From Metridium senile (lineage: Eukaryota > Cnidaria > Anthozoa > Actiniaria > Metridiidae): a DNA stretch of 64,000 bases. This document shows positions 21,541 to 34,400 of the stretch, piece after piece. The stretch is taken from positions 9,767,738-9,831,737 of the forward strand of contig OX459102.1 in the NCBI GenBank assembly GCA_949775045.1, given 5' to 3'. The notes under the pieces are model-generated. The model did no database searches. It saw nothing but the letters and a program-made list of their open reading frames with translations, and was not told the origin of the DNA. The position numbers and the translations under genes were made by a program. Each line of letters begins with the position of its first letter. The first letter of the stretch is position 1.

Positions 21541-22450
21541 TTATCTGTTAACAAACAAACTAGAAAAAAACATGAATTGTGCAAAACACAAGGTTGTATG
21601 ATTGTTATAGACAAAGGAATGTATGAAGAAATTTATCTGTCTAACAGTACAAAAAAACTGACCATGCAATGCATGCTGTTTTGTTTTTTTCAGGTTTGTA
21701 ACAAAGACATAATGTCTGGAAAAATCTTCTTTCAACCATTATCTCAAAGATTGTTACCAAGATCGATTCAGCATGGGTAATTGAATAAAAGTGAAGTAAT
21801 TGATGTGTAATCGATGCAATTAAGTAACTTAAATCATGGTCTGAAATCACCAAGATATCAAGATTGACAAGTAGAATCAACATGATGAGGTTTGTTATAT
21901 GATTTCATTCATATCAAAAAAATATTGTTTCTTGACAGTATACATATCCTGACTGAAAATCATATAAAATACTCTAAGAAATCAGTTATTTGTCCACTTC
22001 ACAAGGTTATACCCACGTTTCTTTATCTAATGGTTTTAGTTAGATTTAAATTATTTTGCTGTTGTCAGGGATTTTGTATTTGGTAATTAAGTATGCATAG
22101 AGTTTAGTTTAATACTGTGAATTAGATTTATAGGCCCATACAGTTTAAAGGTTTCAAATTTATTATGGTAACATACGATTTGATAAGCTAAGGTTTAAAG
22201 TTTAGAATTAATGTATAACTACAGCTAATAATTTACAATAATTAAATAGTCTCTCTACCCTCGCACATGGATATTTTAGTTTAATACAATCTGGGAACAA
22301 TGATTAAATGGACAAATGACGGACTGCTTAGAAAATATGTCGACCTACATGAAATGTGCCAATTTAACCATACAGAGATTTTTCTTGACTGTGCAATTAA
22401 ATTGCCATAACCATAATCTATGACATTTACTGGATAAAACAAGTTGAATA
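21541..22450. other. AT-rich spacer, no gene seen
   Basis: Only short, compositionally poor frames on both strands. Confidence 0.5.
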
Positions 22451-22453
22451 TCA

Positions 22454-22667
22454 TTACAGCACAACGCGCCCTACTGTTTCCACCAGACAAACATTTTTGA
22501 CACTTTTTTGATTGAGAGGCGGAGTCATCACAAAGGTGCCGACACACCATTTGAGTTTGAAACACCATCAAATGTTGTGTCGGCACCTTTGTGATGACTC
22601 CGCCTCTCAATCAGAAAAATGTCAAAAATGTTTGTCTGGTGATACGGTAAGGTGCATCACGCTGTAA
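22454..22667. mobile_element. MITE family C, copy 1 (TTACAGC...GCTGTAA)
   Basis: 214-bp palindrome: TTACAGCACAACGCGCC at the left, GGTGCATCACGCTGTAA at the right; inner arms GTGCCGACACACCATTTGAG / CAAATGTTGTGTCGGCACC and AGGCGGAGTCATCACAAAGG are almost perfect. Shares its ends with the element at 51938-52220. Confidence 0.85.
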
Positions 22668-22889
22668 GTCCGTGTTTTGTATATTACAAAAATGTAAGTG
22701 GAAAAGTAAAACGTTTACCTCTACATCATGGTCACATGCAGTGTTCCTTACCCAACTTGAAGTATACTGCTCATTTTACTATTAAGTGATGTGTTGACCT
22801 GTTAATGGTAAATGATAATCATGACTACCAGCATGAAACACTTATTGTATGATTTCATGATTTTGTTGTTAGATTGATGCATATTACTA

Positions 22890-23800
22890 TAACAGAACTC
22901 GGGTTTCTTTCCAAGCTCTTGTTTCAAATGGGTGCTACTGACAATAGATAGGTTCTTTTATCTACTTTGCCATGTAGTTCAAGATGTAGTCAATCTTGTA
23001 ACCAAAATCATATCAATGTTAGATCTACATTCTGGCATTTGATCGTCTCGGCATTGTAGAGCTCAAGTTTCTTTTTGAGCTCTAATGTTTGCAATAGATA
23101 GGTTCTTTTATCTATTTTGCCTTGTAGTAAGATGCAGTCAATCTTGTAACTGAAAAATCATATATGTTAGATCTACATTCTGACATTTATTGTCTTGGCA
23201 TTGTAGAGCTCAAGTTTCTTTTTGAGCTCTAATGTTTGCAATAGATAGGTTATTTTATCTATTTTGCTATGCAGTCAAGTTTAAACTGCCCAAACATGAT
23301 AGATCTAGGTGCTGTCAATATCATCTGCATTGTAGAGAACTCAAGTTTCTTTTTGAGTTCCAATGGTTGTCTGGTTGCAATAGATAGATTCTTTTATCTA
23401 TTTTACCATGACCATATATGATAGCACACTTCTATTGTGTAATACCGCAAGTCAATTATTACTGCATCAGAAATTTCAATAGTGTGATCAGAATTTTTAC
23501 TGTGATCAGAATTTTCAATATTGTACTGAGCAGGCTGGAATGTCACTTTAAAACAAAGTCTTGATCTGGTTTGATTAATCTATCTAAATCAAGCTCAAGT
23601 TTCTTTTTGAGCTATTATTTATGACATTCTCATATCCAAAACAATCCAGGTGCTCAATATCACATTATGGTGTGTGTGACATGTGGAGACTCAAAATTTT
23701 GAAATGACCATCCATCAATAATTTATAGCCCAGGGTTCTTTATGAGCTCTCAATTATTATATGGTTGCAAATGGATAGTTTCTTTTATCTATTGCACCAT
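22890..23800. repeat. Tandem array of paired hairpins (~150-bp unit)
   Basis: About six degenerate units, with starts near 22893, 23055, 23204, 23336, 23590 and 23727. Each unit carries hairpin 1, AGCTCAAGTTTCTTTTTGAGCT, then about 20 bp later hairpin 2, ATAGATAGGTTCTTTTATCTAT. The spacers drift far more than the hairpins. Confidence 0.75.
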
Positions 23801-24099
23801 GTACGTCTTTACTCAATTTTAATTTCCATTTGCACAATAAACAGTTTCCATTGATATAGAGTGATTCACTCCAACTACAGCAAATAAATGAAGAAAATGA
23901 GATTGATACTCGTACTACCAAATACCCTTATACCTACCATTTTAAATAATCTGAAAAATATCAATCTGAATAATTCTTTGTCATTATAATATTATAATAA
24001 TCAAAGAGTCATTCAAGTTATAGGACTTCCATAAAAATGCATTACATAATACAAATATAGATAACAAATAAAATATAATAAAATAAGAAGAAACATCCA

Positions 24100-24200
24100 T
24101 GCATCTCCCTTTAGCGATATGCAGTCTTCATCTCCCTCTAGCAGTATGCAGTCTTCATCTCCCTCTAGCAGTATGCAGTCTTCATCTGTATCATCTATTG
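24100..24200. repeat. 27-bp tandem repeat, three copies
   Basis: ATGCAGTCTTCATCTCCCTC followed by TAGC(A)GT repeats three times. On the minus strand it reads as DEDCILLEG repeats inside an 87-codon frame (24013-24276) that I consider unlikely to be a gene. Confidence 0.8.
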
Positions 24201-24234
24201 GATTGAAGTCAACTGTCATGTTGTATCCAGAATC

Positions 24235-24800
24235 TAGTTTCTCATTTTGTAACCATTTGCCTTCAGTGACATCCATCCACTTCCTCTAGATAGCAGTATA
24301 TGTAACCTTCATTTTCTTCTATGCCAGTTTATCTCTCATATCAAAGTCAACTTTCCTACACTGTACCCAGATAATCTAGTTTCTCATTTTGTAACTATTT
24401 GCCTTCAGTGACATCCATCCACTTCCTCTAGATAGCAGTATATGTAACCTTTATTTTCTTCTATGCCAGTTTATGTTCACCATCTCTCATATCAAAGTCA
24501 ACTTTCCTAAATGTACCCAGATAATCTAGTTTCTCATTTTGTAACTATTTGCCTTCAGTGACATCCATCCACTTCCTCTAGATAGCAGTATGTAACCTTT
24601 ATTTTCTTCTATGCCAGTTTATGTTCACCATCTCTCATATCAAAGTCAACTTTCCTAAATGTACCCAGATAATCTAGTTTCTCGTAAATTTATATCTGCC
24701 TCTGAAGTGACCTCCATCCATCTTCCTCTAGTAGTATGCAGTCTCCTTCTTCTATGCCAGTTTAATGTGTGTCATCTATTGGATTGAAGTCATCTGCCAT
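24235..24800. repeat. Tandem array, ~145-bp unit, four copies
   Basis: Units begin near 24236, 24377, 24527 and 24675 at TCTAGTTTCTC(ATTTTGTAAC) and include GCCTTCAGTGACATCCATCC, TAGATAGCAGTATATGTAAC and CATATCAAAGTCAACTTTCC. The fourth copy is degenerate. Confidence 0.85.
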
Positions 24801-24859
24801 GCTGTATACCCAGTGATTAGTTTCACATTGTGTGACCTGATAATTAATTAACAGTATTG

Positions 24860-25145
24860 TACCCTACCTGAAAATTTACTACTTACCAAATATTCTATCA
24901 AATAAATATATTTAATATTAATATTGATATTGATATTGAAGCACTTGTTTGAAACCACAACCACAATTGAAAATCCTCCTTTTATTTCATGTACCATATA
25001 CCCTTGCTGACCTGAAAATTTACTACTTACCAAATATTCTATCAAATAAATATATTTAATATTGATATTGATATTGAAGCACTTGTTTGAAACCACAACC
25101 ACAATTGAATATCCTCCTTCTATTTCATGATCATATACCATCATT
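24860..25145. repeat. Tandem duplication, ~150-bp unit, two copies
   Basis: CTGAAAATTTACTACTTACC ... CAACCACAATTGAA(A/T)ATCCTCC occurs at about 24870 and 25012, differing by a short ATATTG expansion. Confidence 0.85.
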
Positions 25146-26870
25146 TGAATATCCTCTACCAGGCCAATGATGCATCTTTGTGTGCCACTGAATTACCACA
25201 TCCTCATTTGTACCAGAAGAAGTCTACCTCCTTTCTCTGTGAAGTTACATGTCCTCCCTTCTAAAATTCCAACTTAAACCAGCAAATGTGCAGATATCTT
25301 CCTCTCATTTCACACGTCAACTGATTTCAACCAAGCAAGACCAGTTTTCTTTGATAATACCATTTACTATATCAAGCTTCAATGAACTAAACTCCTGACA
25401 TTTTAATATTCCAGCTTTATCCAGCATACCAAAAATATTTTAAAAATCTTCTGTTCATAAATAATACAATGATGATCGTAGATTGATAACCTTCTCATTG
25501 TCCAATTCAACTTTCTTTGCTTTCTCTACTGAATCTGACTTCTCCCTCTCATTGGATATTGAACCAGTATGATCCAGATCTCAATTAATTTCTTTCCATA
25601 ACACATTTACTAGTTTCATCCAATGTAGTTTCCTTCCCCGACTTCAATCATGTAATATATATATAGTATTGTTTTAGTGACAGCCTCCAACCTCCCCTCA
25701 TAGCTGTCCCTATCCGCACACCTTAATATTATTCCAGACCATAATACAAGATCAATCTTTTCAACTTAATCCATTCAATCAACAAGTCAATTGTATAAAG
25801 ATTGCTAGACTTGGATGTCCTATTCATACAATCAAGCTCTAAGAACCATGAAACAAAGCTAGTTAATTATAATATTGAACTCCATGAATATTGCCTCAAT
25901 TGTAGGTAACCCATGCCAGAGAACATAATCTAATATCACAAGAAATACTCAACATGCAGTAATATCAAGATAATCCAGTTTCCTTTTGTTTGTCATCTAT
26001 CCAACCTATATTCCAAGCACTGTATTCTAATTGAAGATTGTTCAATGAGTTTCCCATTCATAACCACAGGCTTAGTCATACAAGTGATCAACAAGTGATT
26101 GAAGCCAGTTAGCTTTCCTCTGTACTACATAGTAATTCATCATTGTAGACAATGCTCATGCATTGATAGAGCCCCGAGAGGGATTTCCCATCTCTTTTTA
26201 AATTCATTCATCATCTTTAGCCCATATATGCTTTAGTAGACATTGGGTGGTTAAGGCCTCAGCCAACCATATCCAGGTCCAAGGTAAATAGTAAATGAAT
26301 AACAGTCCATATAAGTTCATCAAGAGAATAGACATATACAAGTCAGAACTATGATAATATTGCAATAAACTGCACATAATCAAAGATTTTGTAATCAAGC
26401 AAAAAATAAATCAGAGACAAGTGATCCTATCCTCCTTTTGACTCATAGGTCAGAGACAACTTAACCTACTAGTACAAATAAACTAAACATCACATGCCTA
26501 CAAACACATGGATTGATTCCACAACCAAGCAACTTCAACACAATCCCAATGGGTATTGTAAAACAACTCCGAAGTCAGTCATTTTGCCATCTCTAGGGTC
26601 CTATTCTAATCTCACAAGCTAATAATAATAATAGTTTAGTTTAACAGTTTAATGGTTTAGATTTGAGTTTATGAAGTTTTAAATGATTTTCTCAGTTACA
26701 TCTCTCACATTCTCATTTCTGACCTTAAGTTTAGATGACCCCTTTGACAAGCAAAATGACCAACGACCTTGTTGTATGCAAAATATATGCACTAAAACTT
26801 TCCTAAATAGACATCGTAACATTTCACCAATGTGACGAGTACAGTGTCCTGGACAACATTTCAACATATT
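25146..26870. other. Intergenic DNA, no gene seen
   Basis: AT-rich, with many stop codons in all frames. No mobile-element ends recognised. Confidence 0.55.
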
Positions 26871-26871
26871 A

Positions 26872-27660
26872 CAGCAGAATCACAACACTAGGTTGCAAGC
26901 AGAATTGCCTACTATAGACATCTCAATATAACAGCAGCACCAAAGTGCAGGGTTTCAAGTGTAGAGTAGAATGTCCTTAGACAACATCTCAATATTACAA
27001 CAGAATCACATCAAGGTTGCAAGCAGAATTGCCTACTATAGACATCTCAATATAACAGCAGCACCAAAGTGCAGGGTTTCAAGTGTAGAGTAGAATGTCC
27101 TTAGACAACATCTCAATATTACAACAGAATCACATCAAGGTTGCAAGCAGAATTGCCTACTATAGACATCTCAATATAACAGCAGCACCAAAGTGCAGGG
27201 TTTCAAGTGTAGAGTAGAATGTCCTTAGACAAACATCTCAATATTACAACAGAATCACATCAAGGTTGCAAGCAGAATTGCCTACTATAGACATCTCAAT
27301 ATAACAGCAGCACCAAAGTGCAGGGTTTCAAGTGTAGAGTAGAATGTCCTTAGACAACATCTCAATATTACAACAGAATCACATCAAGGTTGCAAGCAGA
27401 ATTGCCTACTATAGACATCTCAATATAACAGCAGCACCAAAGTGCAGGGTTTCAAGTGTAGAGTAGAATGTCCTTAGACAACATCTCAATATTACAACAG
27501 AATCACATCAAGGTTGCAAGCAGAATTGCCTACTATAGACATCTCAATATAACAGCAGCACCAAAGTGCAGGGTTTCAAGTGTAGAGTAGAATGTCCTTA
27601 GACAACATCTCAATATTACAACAGAATCACATCAAGGTTGCAAACAGAATTTCCTTAGAC
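26872..27660. repeat. 124-bp satellite, six to seven copies
   Basis: The word ACAACAGAATCAC starts at 26997, 27121, 27246, 27370, 27494 and 27618: spacing 124, 125, 124, 124, 124. Copies are almost identical (one inserted A), so the array expanded recently. The first (26872) and last copies are diverged, as expected at array edges. Confidence 0.95.
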
Positions 27661-27751
27661 ATCTCAATATTCCAGCAGATAAGTGCCAGTTGTTTAATTT
27701 TACAGACAACATAACAGCAGAATTGCACTTAAGTGCACAAATAGAATACTC

Positions 27752-27850
27752 ATGGAAACTAGCGAGTAAACTAGTATAGGCCGAGTCGGTGTTTGATATA
27801 AACGATAAGTAATAGAATGAAATTTGTAACACGGTAAAAAATGTCGACTT
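27752..27850 (-). repeat. Inverted copy of the caspase-intron repeat
   Basis: GGAAACTAGCGAGTAAACTA ... GATATAAACGATAAGTAATA ... GAATGAAATTTGTAACAC is the reverse complement of the unit at 11325-11515. Confidence 0.8.
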
Positions 27851-27859
27851 AACTTTACT

Positions 27860-29030
27860 GACGTTTCAAGCTTTTTAGCCCTTTGTCGGCGTAAAAGAGT
27901 TAGACTAAGAGAGATACCGAGTATAAATAAGAAGCGGGAAAAGTGATGAACCAATCAAAAGGCAATAGAAAATGTAGGAGTTAAAGAACAATGGAAAAAT
28001 TAGTTGAAATCGAATCGTTCATTCATGCCGAGCGTTTTTCTGTGTTATTTCCACTAATCCTCATCCTTCCAGTGTTTCTCCATTATATTTTTATCCCTCC
28101 ATTTGAGTTTCCATGGCGACTCCCCTCATTTATCCAGTGTTTCCATGGTGACATTTTCTCACATACTACAAAATATGTACACCCATACTTTACCTGACAA
28201 GCCACTATGATCTTCTTTAGTTACCATGACAACCTTACCCTTCCATTTCTACTCTCAAATGCCTTTTTGTATTGAACAATGGAACCTTGTGTAATACTTA
28301 TTTCAACCATCCAACTCCAATATCCTTATTTACCATTGCAGATCAATTCACACTTACAACTGAAGACTTTCCATTGAAAATGTTCCTCATTTACCTCATT
28401 TCATCTTTTAATGACCATTTTTACCTTTTCCTTGCATGATTGCAAAACCATGATTACTAAACCATACTTTACCGTTATTCCTTTGCATACCATTGCATGA
28501 TCCCAATTTGCTCTACTATAGTTGTAAACTGTAAGAACAATACTTGATATGTCATTAGTGGAGGGATGCATCTTGGTAGAAAGTCCACCAAAATGCACAT
28601 AAAATGTTTAAATCACATTTCAACTGATTGATTCATCTTTAATTTCAAAGTATTGTATGTTGTGTCATATCATTGCAGCTTGATACATATTTCAGTCCAT
28701 CCATTTTCAATGTGACGTATCTTGTTTCCAATAACTTCAATTTCATTCAGTATCATCTCAAGTATATATTCTCCAAGGTATATAATTAATATTAAATTCC
28801 GCTATTTAGATTTCTCATTTAAATTGCAATATTTGCATTTCACATTTCGATGTTCATAATTTCGCCTTTCACCAATAATTTCAATTTCATTCAATATTAT
28901 CTCAAGTATATATTCTCCAAGGTGTATAATTAATATCAAATTCATCCATTTAGATTTCTCATTTAAATTGCAATGATTTGCATTTCGATGTTCATAATTT
29001 CACCTTGTTATTGAACATGAATAACCATTA
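27860..29030. other. Intergenic DNA with one direct duplication
   Basis: No supported gene. AATTTCATTCA(G/A)TAT(C/T)ATCTCAAG and TATATTCTCCAAGGT are duplicated at about 28740 and 28885. Confidence 0.5.
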
Positions 29031-29035
29031 TAAAT

Positions 29036-29294
29036 TACACCTGTTTTCAAAAACGTTGTCCTATTTGAAAAAAGCAAATAGCAATTAGTAATTTGTAAAT
29101 AGAGTGCAAATAATATGCCCGTGAAACAAATAGCGCTAAATAGTACTAATTAAACAATAGAAACAATAGAATTAGCATAAACTTGCACTAAATAGTCAGC
29201 CAACTATTTCACAGGTTTATTATTTGCACTATTTACAAATTACTAATTACTGATTACTAATTTCAAATAGGACAACGTTTTTGAAAACAGGTGT
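29036..29294. mobile_element. Palindromic MITE (ACACCTGTTTTCAAAAACG ends)
   Basis: 259 bp with inverted ends ACACCTGTTTTCAAAAACGT / ACGTTTTTGAAAACAGGTGT, continuing through GTCCTATTTGAAA and AATTAGTAATTTGTAAATAG. Centre contains AATAGAATTAGCATAAA, also seen at 4199. Confidence 0.85.
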
Positions 29295-29299
29295 ATTAT

Positions 29300-31490
29300 A
29301 AAATATTAATACATCACCCTTAACAGACAAACCAGCATATATAATACCAATTTTGTAACAGCATACTGAAACGAAAACAGAAAGAAATATTCATAGTAAG
29401 TTAGACAACTAATTGATAGCAAAAGGTTGTGTGCTGTAAACAATTTTCTTATTTTTTCATTTAAAAATTGCATTTGATTTTGAGCTACTAAGGTAGCATG
29501 CCCATGGCAATTGTATCTACAATTTGATTAACTCATATAATACAATTCATTTGTATATAACAATAGTCCATTTCTTTCTCTTTGATTTGTTCTTAATTTC
29601 TCAGTGAATGCATATATAATAATAACAAATTTCCATCTTACATTTCTCATTGTTGCAATTATGTAATAAATTGATACATGTTGATACCTCTCGGCGAACC
29701 ATACCCTACCTTAGAACACCTTTCACAAAGCAACAAGTCAGTAACAAAAATTATCAATGCAATATTTTCACACACTTTTCTCTTTCACACCTTTCAATAG
29801 TCAATGTTTTTTATTAATTTACAGAACAATGTTACAACAATGCATTGGTATCAAGGAAAGTTACAATTTCATTAGAAGAGAAAGATTTCAAATGAAACAC
29901 ACCTTCCTCTTTCACACCTTTCAAAAGTCAATGTTTTTCTTTGTTTTTTATTTATTTACAGAACAATGTTACAACAATGCATTGGTATCAAGGAAAGTTA
30001 CAATTTGATTAGAAGAGAAAGATTTCTAATGAAGACAGACCATGTTGAAGCCATATCGGATTTAAAAATTGCTGTGGATTTAAAATGGTTAGTGTTGCTG
30101 CTTTGTACTGAAAAAACATTTGTTGTCAGAAAAAATTACAGTTAAAAAAAACCTTTAGATTTAAAATAGTTTGCAAGCAAGCTGTCCATTTGATATTGCG
30201 TGCGCGCACACACACCCATAAGAATTATGAAGCATAAGAATTATGAGAAGTGTGTAAAAACCAATCACAAAATTGTTTTTTACTTTACATATTTTACAGA
30301 AAAACATGAAGTCCAGTAATTGGTTGAACCAATACCAGATAAAACCAAACCAAGTCCAGTAAACATACAACCATTTCCAGAAATATTAACCATCTATCCA
30401 TTTATATATTTCATTGTATATTTATTAAGTTTAATTTAAGTGTCCTAACCTATGGTGTCAGAGTAATTGTACCTATGTCCGCAAACACATACCATACCCA
30501 GGGGATGTAGGATGTTGAACCCAAACCACTTTCTCCCATGTTCCCAGCTAATCTACATACATGAATTTGGTCCTAAATCCTATAGTCGTACTCTGAGCTG
30601 CTAATCTGAGTTTATTATCGGTCCAAAACGTTTTTCTCTACATGTGTACTACAATATACATAACAATCAATAATAATATTAATTAATAATATTTCAATAA
30701 GCAATATCAATGATCAATGTACATTCATGAATTAATCATGCAATTGATTAATTGCACTTGGGACAGATGTATTCATTCCTACGCTGCTCCTATATTATTA
30801 CCTCCCTGGGAAGAATTAGCCAATTGTTATACCCATTAAAGAGGAGGGTTCTCTCTATGGTGAGGGCATCCACAGAGGTTAAACCTGTCAGTCATCACTT
30901 GAGTGAACTCCATCTAAGATGCGCTTCCTCTCCCCCATTATTATTGCACTGCACATGAATAATAATGGAACAGCCAAGTGTACTGCCTCGATGATGAGCA
31001 TAACATGGGCATTCCTACACTAATAGCTTTTATCTCAACTGTAAATTGATGACCAAAGTGTCATTGAACTAGAAACTTAAAGACTGATAGTAATTAACAT
31101 ACACACACTGGAATGATTGTTTTCAAGGTGTTTCTTGCTCTGTCATATAGCATAACAGAATCATGTTATATGAAAAAGTAGAAACAAAATTTGGATACTG
31201 CTGCCAGCGAAGAGACTAACTTAGGCCGCTGGTGCTCATGGTTTGCCGCAAATTTAGACAATGCCCTCTTTTGAAAATGAGCACTATAACATTTGATAAA
31301 CCTGAAAAGTACAATTTAATTAATGAAAAAAAAGAAAAAACTCTTCCTTGCCAGCAGTATGTAAGTCGAGATAAAAGCCCCTAAGCTACAACTTTTCATA
31401 TTTTGTACAACTGTAATTAAAATATTCACTTGAAAAATCTTGAAAAAGGAGGATAATAATAAAGAAAGTTTGACCTTGCATGTAGGTTTC
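29300..31490. other. Intergenic DNA with one direct duplication
   Basis: A segment holding CTTTCACACCTTTCAA(T/A)AGTCAATG and AACAATGCATTGGTATCAAG is present twice (about 29780-29890 and 29910-30020). No supported gene elsewhere. Confidence 0.5.
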
Positions 31491-31498
31491 CAACTACA

Positions 31499-34400
31499 TG
31501 CTCGACGTCTTCATCTGTTTTCTTTTGGAGATTCTTTTCTTTCTCAACTTTTTCTTTTGTTTTCTCTTTTGGGTAGGCTTGGCAACTTCTCTTTTCTCTG
31601 GAGCTTTGCTGGTGCAGATGCGCGCTGAAGAGGTTAAAAAACGAATAAATAAACAGGACTTATTTTTTGCTTACAAAGGTTTCCCATCCCAATCTTGTCA
31701 CAATTTCAAAACATCAATGTCACCACAGGGAATCCACAAATACATTTTAAGACATACAGCTATTTCAAAAAATATTGAATACTGCATACTGAATAGTGCA
31801 TTGCAAGACCGAAATGCATTTTGGGTCATGTACATAATATTGTTTAAAATAAATGATATAGTTATTTTATTCTTAGTGCATTCCATTCAAAACAATATAC
31901 GAGCTAGTTATTGAGATTAATTAAATATTGTTGTAGATGTATTTTTTATTACGAATCAATGAGACCCACAATGCCCTTTGGTCTTGGAATGCGCTATTCA
32001 GTATTTAAAGCTTTTTGAAATAGCTGTACACTGACTGCTTAGAAAATAAAACAATGAATACATTCAACCCCAGTAATACAAAAAGAGACTGATGAATCCT
32101 AATTTCATTTTTTCCCACCACCAACATTTGAGCTTTTTATTACAAATGGGTGGAATTGAATTTTGAGCATTTATTATATGCCCTATGCAAAAAGAGCAAG
32201 GGACTGGGAATGAGCAATACGAAACACCATGTACAAAAAAAATATTTCAATAATATTTTTCCCTTACAAGAAAGAGCATGTCTAATAAATCTGTACTTAT
32301 GCAAATTGTGTTGATGTGTGTTAAACACACAGATCAACCAATCAGAGTATATTATTTCTGAAGTGAACATCTCTGATTGGTTGATCTGTGTGTTTAGCAC
32401 ACATCAACAAAATTGGCATAAGTACAGATTTAAATGGGAACCTGTTTGAATCACTCCAGAAATATACTAAAAACGCAAAAGCGAGGCTCTAAAGGCCCAA
32501 GTGCAAATTTTAAGCCAAATCTTGTAAATTCAAAAAACTGTAACTTTTGATCAGTTTATGTTACTACATTGAAATTTTGGAATGTCACTAATTTCGATGT
32601 GCTCTTTCTAATAAAAGCAATGGTGTCTTCTAATACTGATTAAGTAAGGAATTGCCTTTTTGCATAGGGTGTTTTTATTAAATGCTTACCATGCTGGTTG
32701 GGCTGAGTTTCTTCACTGGGCAACAATATCCAATAACGTACTTGTCGCCTCAAATCTATACAACAAAATTGCAAAAAAAAAGAATTAAAGAACCTGCATA
32801 GATAGTGTTTTTTATTTCAAAATGCCGACCACACAGTATACTCTCAACTTTTGGCGCGAGTTTTTGCAGGAATTGTTTGCACTTTTTTATCATTTACTTG
32901 TAAGACATTAAAAATGTTATCCAAATAATTTTTTTTCGAATAGTTAGTTTAATTTCTTAGTGAGCAAAAACAAACAATCCCCTCCCCTCTGAACTTCGCA
33001 AAATGCGCTCACTTTTGGCGCGACATTTTCCCGTTCTTTTTTAAAAAAATGTTATAGAAAATTAAAATGTTGACGAAAATAATTTCTTAGTCAATATGGT
33101 TAGTACATATTTCAGAGAAAAATCATTGCACAAACAACAATTCCTACCCCTCCCTTCTCAACTCTCGCATTACACGCTCAATAGCGACATTTTTCCAGCT
33201 CTTTTTTAAAAAATATGATCAGTGGAAAATACAAAATTTTACGAAAATGATTTTTTCAAGCAATTTACATTAGTTAGAACTTTTTGGAAAAAAATAATAG
33301 CACAGCCAACAGTCCCTACCCTCTCCTCTTAACCTCGCATTACGCACTAACACTTTTGGCGCTAAATTTCGCGCGACATTTTCCCCGCTCTTTTGAAAAA
33401 AATATAATTGTGGAAAATACAAAATTTTACGAAAATGATTTTTCAAGCAACATTAGTTAGAACTTTTTGGAAAGAAATAATAGCACAGCCAACAGTCCTT
33501 ACCCTCTCCTCTTAACCTCGCATTACGCACTAACACTTTTGGCGCTAAATTTCGCGCGACATTTTTCCCGCTCTTTTTAAAAAAATATAATTGTGGAAAA
33601 TACAAAATTTTACGAAAATGATTTTTCAAGCAACATTAGTTAGAACTTTTTGGAAAGAAATAATAGCACAGCCAACAGTCCTTACCCTCTCCTCTTAACC
33701 TCGCATTACGCACTAACACTTTTGGCGCTAAATTTCGCGCGACATTTTTCCCGCTCTTTTTAAAAAAAATATAATTGTGGAAAATACAAAATTTTACGAA
33801 AATGATTTTTCAAGCAACATTAGTTAAAACTTTTTGGAAAGAAATAATAGCACAGCCAACAGTCCCTACACTCTCTTCTTAACTTTACAAGACCCGCTCA
33901 CACTTTTGGCGCGAAGCCGGATTTCGCGCGACATTTTCCCGCTGTTTTCCTTTAAAAATACTGTAAAAATGATTTAATACTTTTACAAAAATGATTTTTC
34001 ATCCAAATGTTTAGAAATATTTTTAGAAAGAAATACACAAGCAACAATTCCTATCCTCTTAACTTCGCTAGACTCGCGCTCACACTTTTGGCGCGGAAAT
34101 TTTCCCGCTGTCTTTCACTTAATAAAAATAAATTTTAGTAGAAAAAAAAAATGAAATCGCTCTCTTTTAACAATGACAACTGAAATTTTTATGTTAAATT
34201 ACTAAATATTTCTTACCGATGATAAAGTCTTCTTTCACCGGGTGAAAATCCTGGTTGACGGAGACTTTCACCTCGTGCGACGAGTTCTGCAATAACAAAA
34301 AACATTTTTAACTCAAAATAATTTAAAAGAAACATTAACTAAATAGTTTTTCTGTTATGAAAAATCCTTTGAATCATTTGAAGTTGGTCAAAACTTAACT

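Noticed and set aside
24013..24276. 87-codon minus-strand frame with DEDCILLEG repeats
   Set aside because: Built on a 27-bp tandem repeat, next to other arrays, with no splice sites or family match.
24000..28000. CRISPR-like array from the regularly spaced repeats
   Set aside because: Units are contiguous tandem repeats with no unique spacers, in animal DNA.
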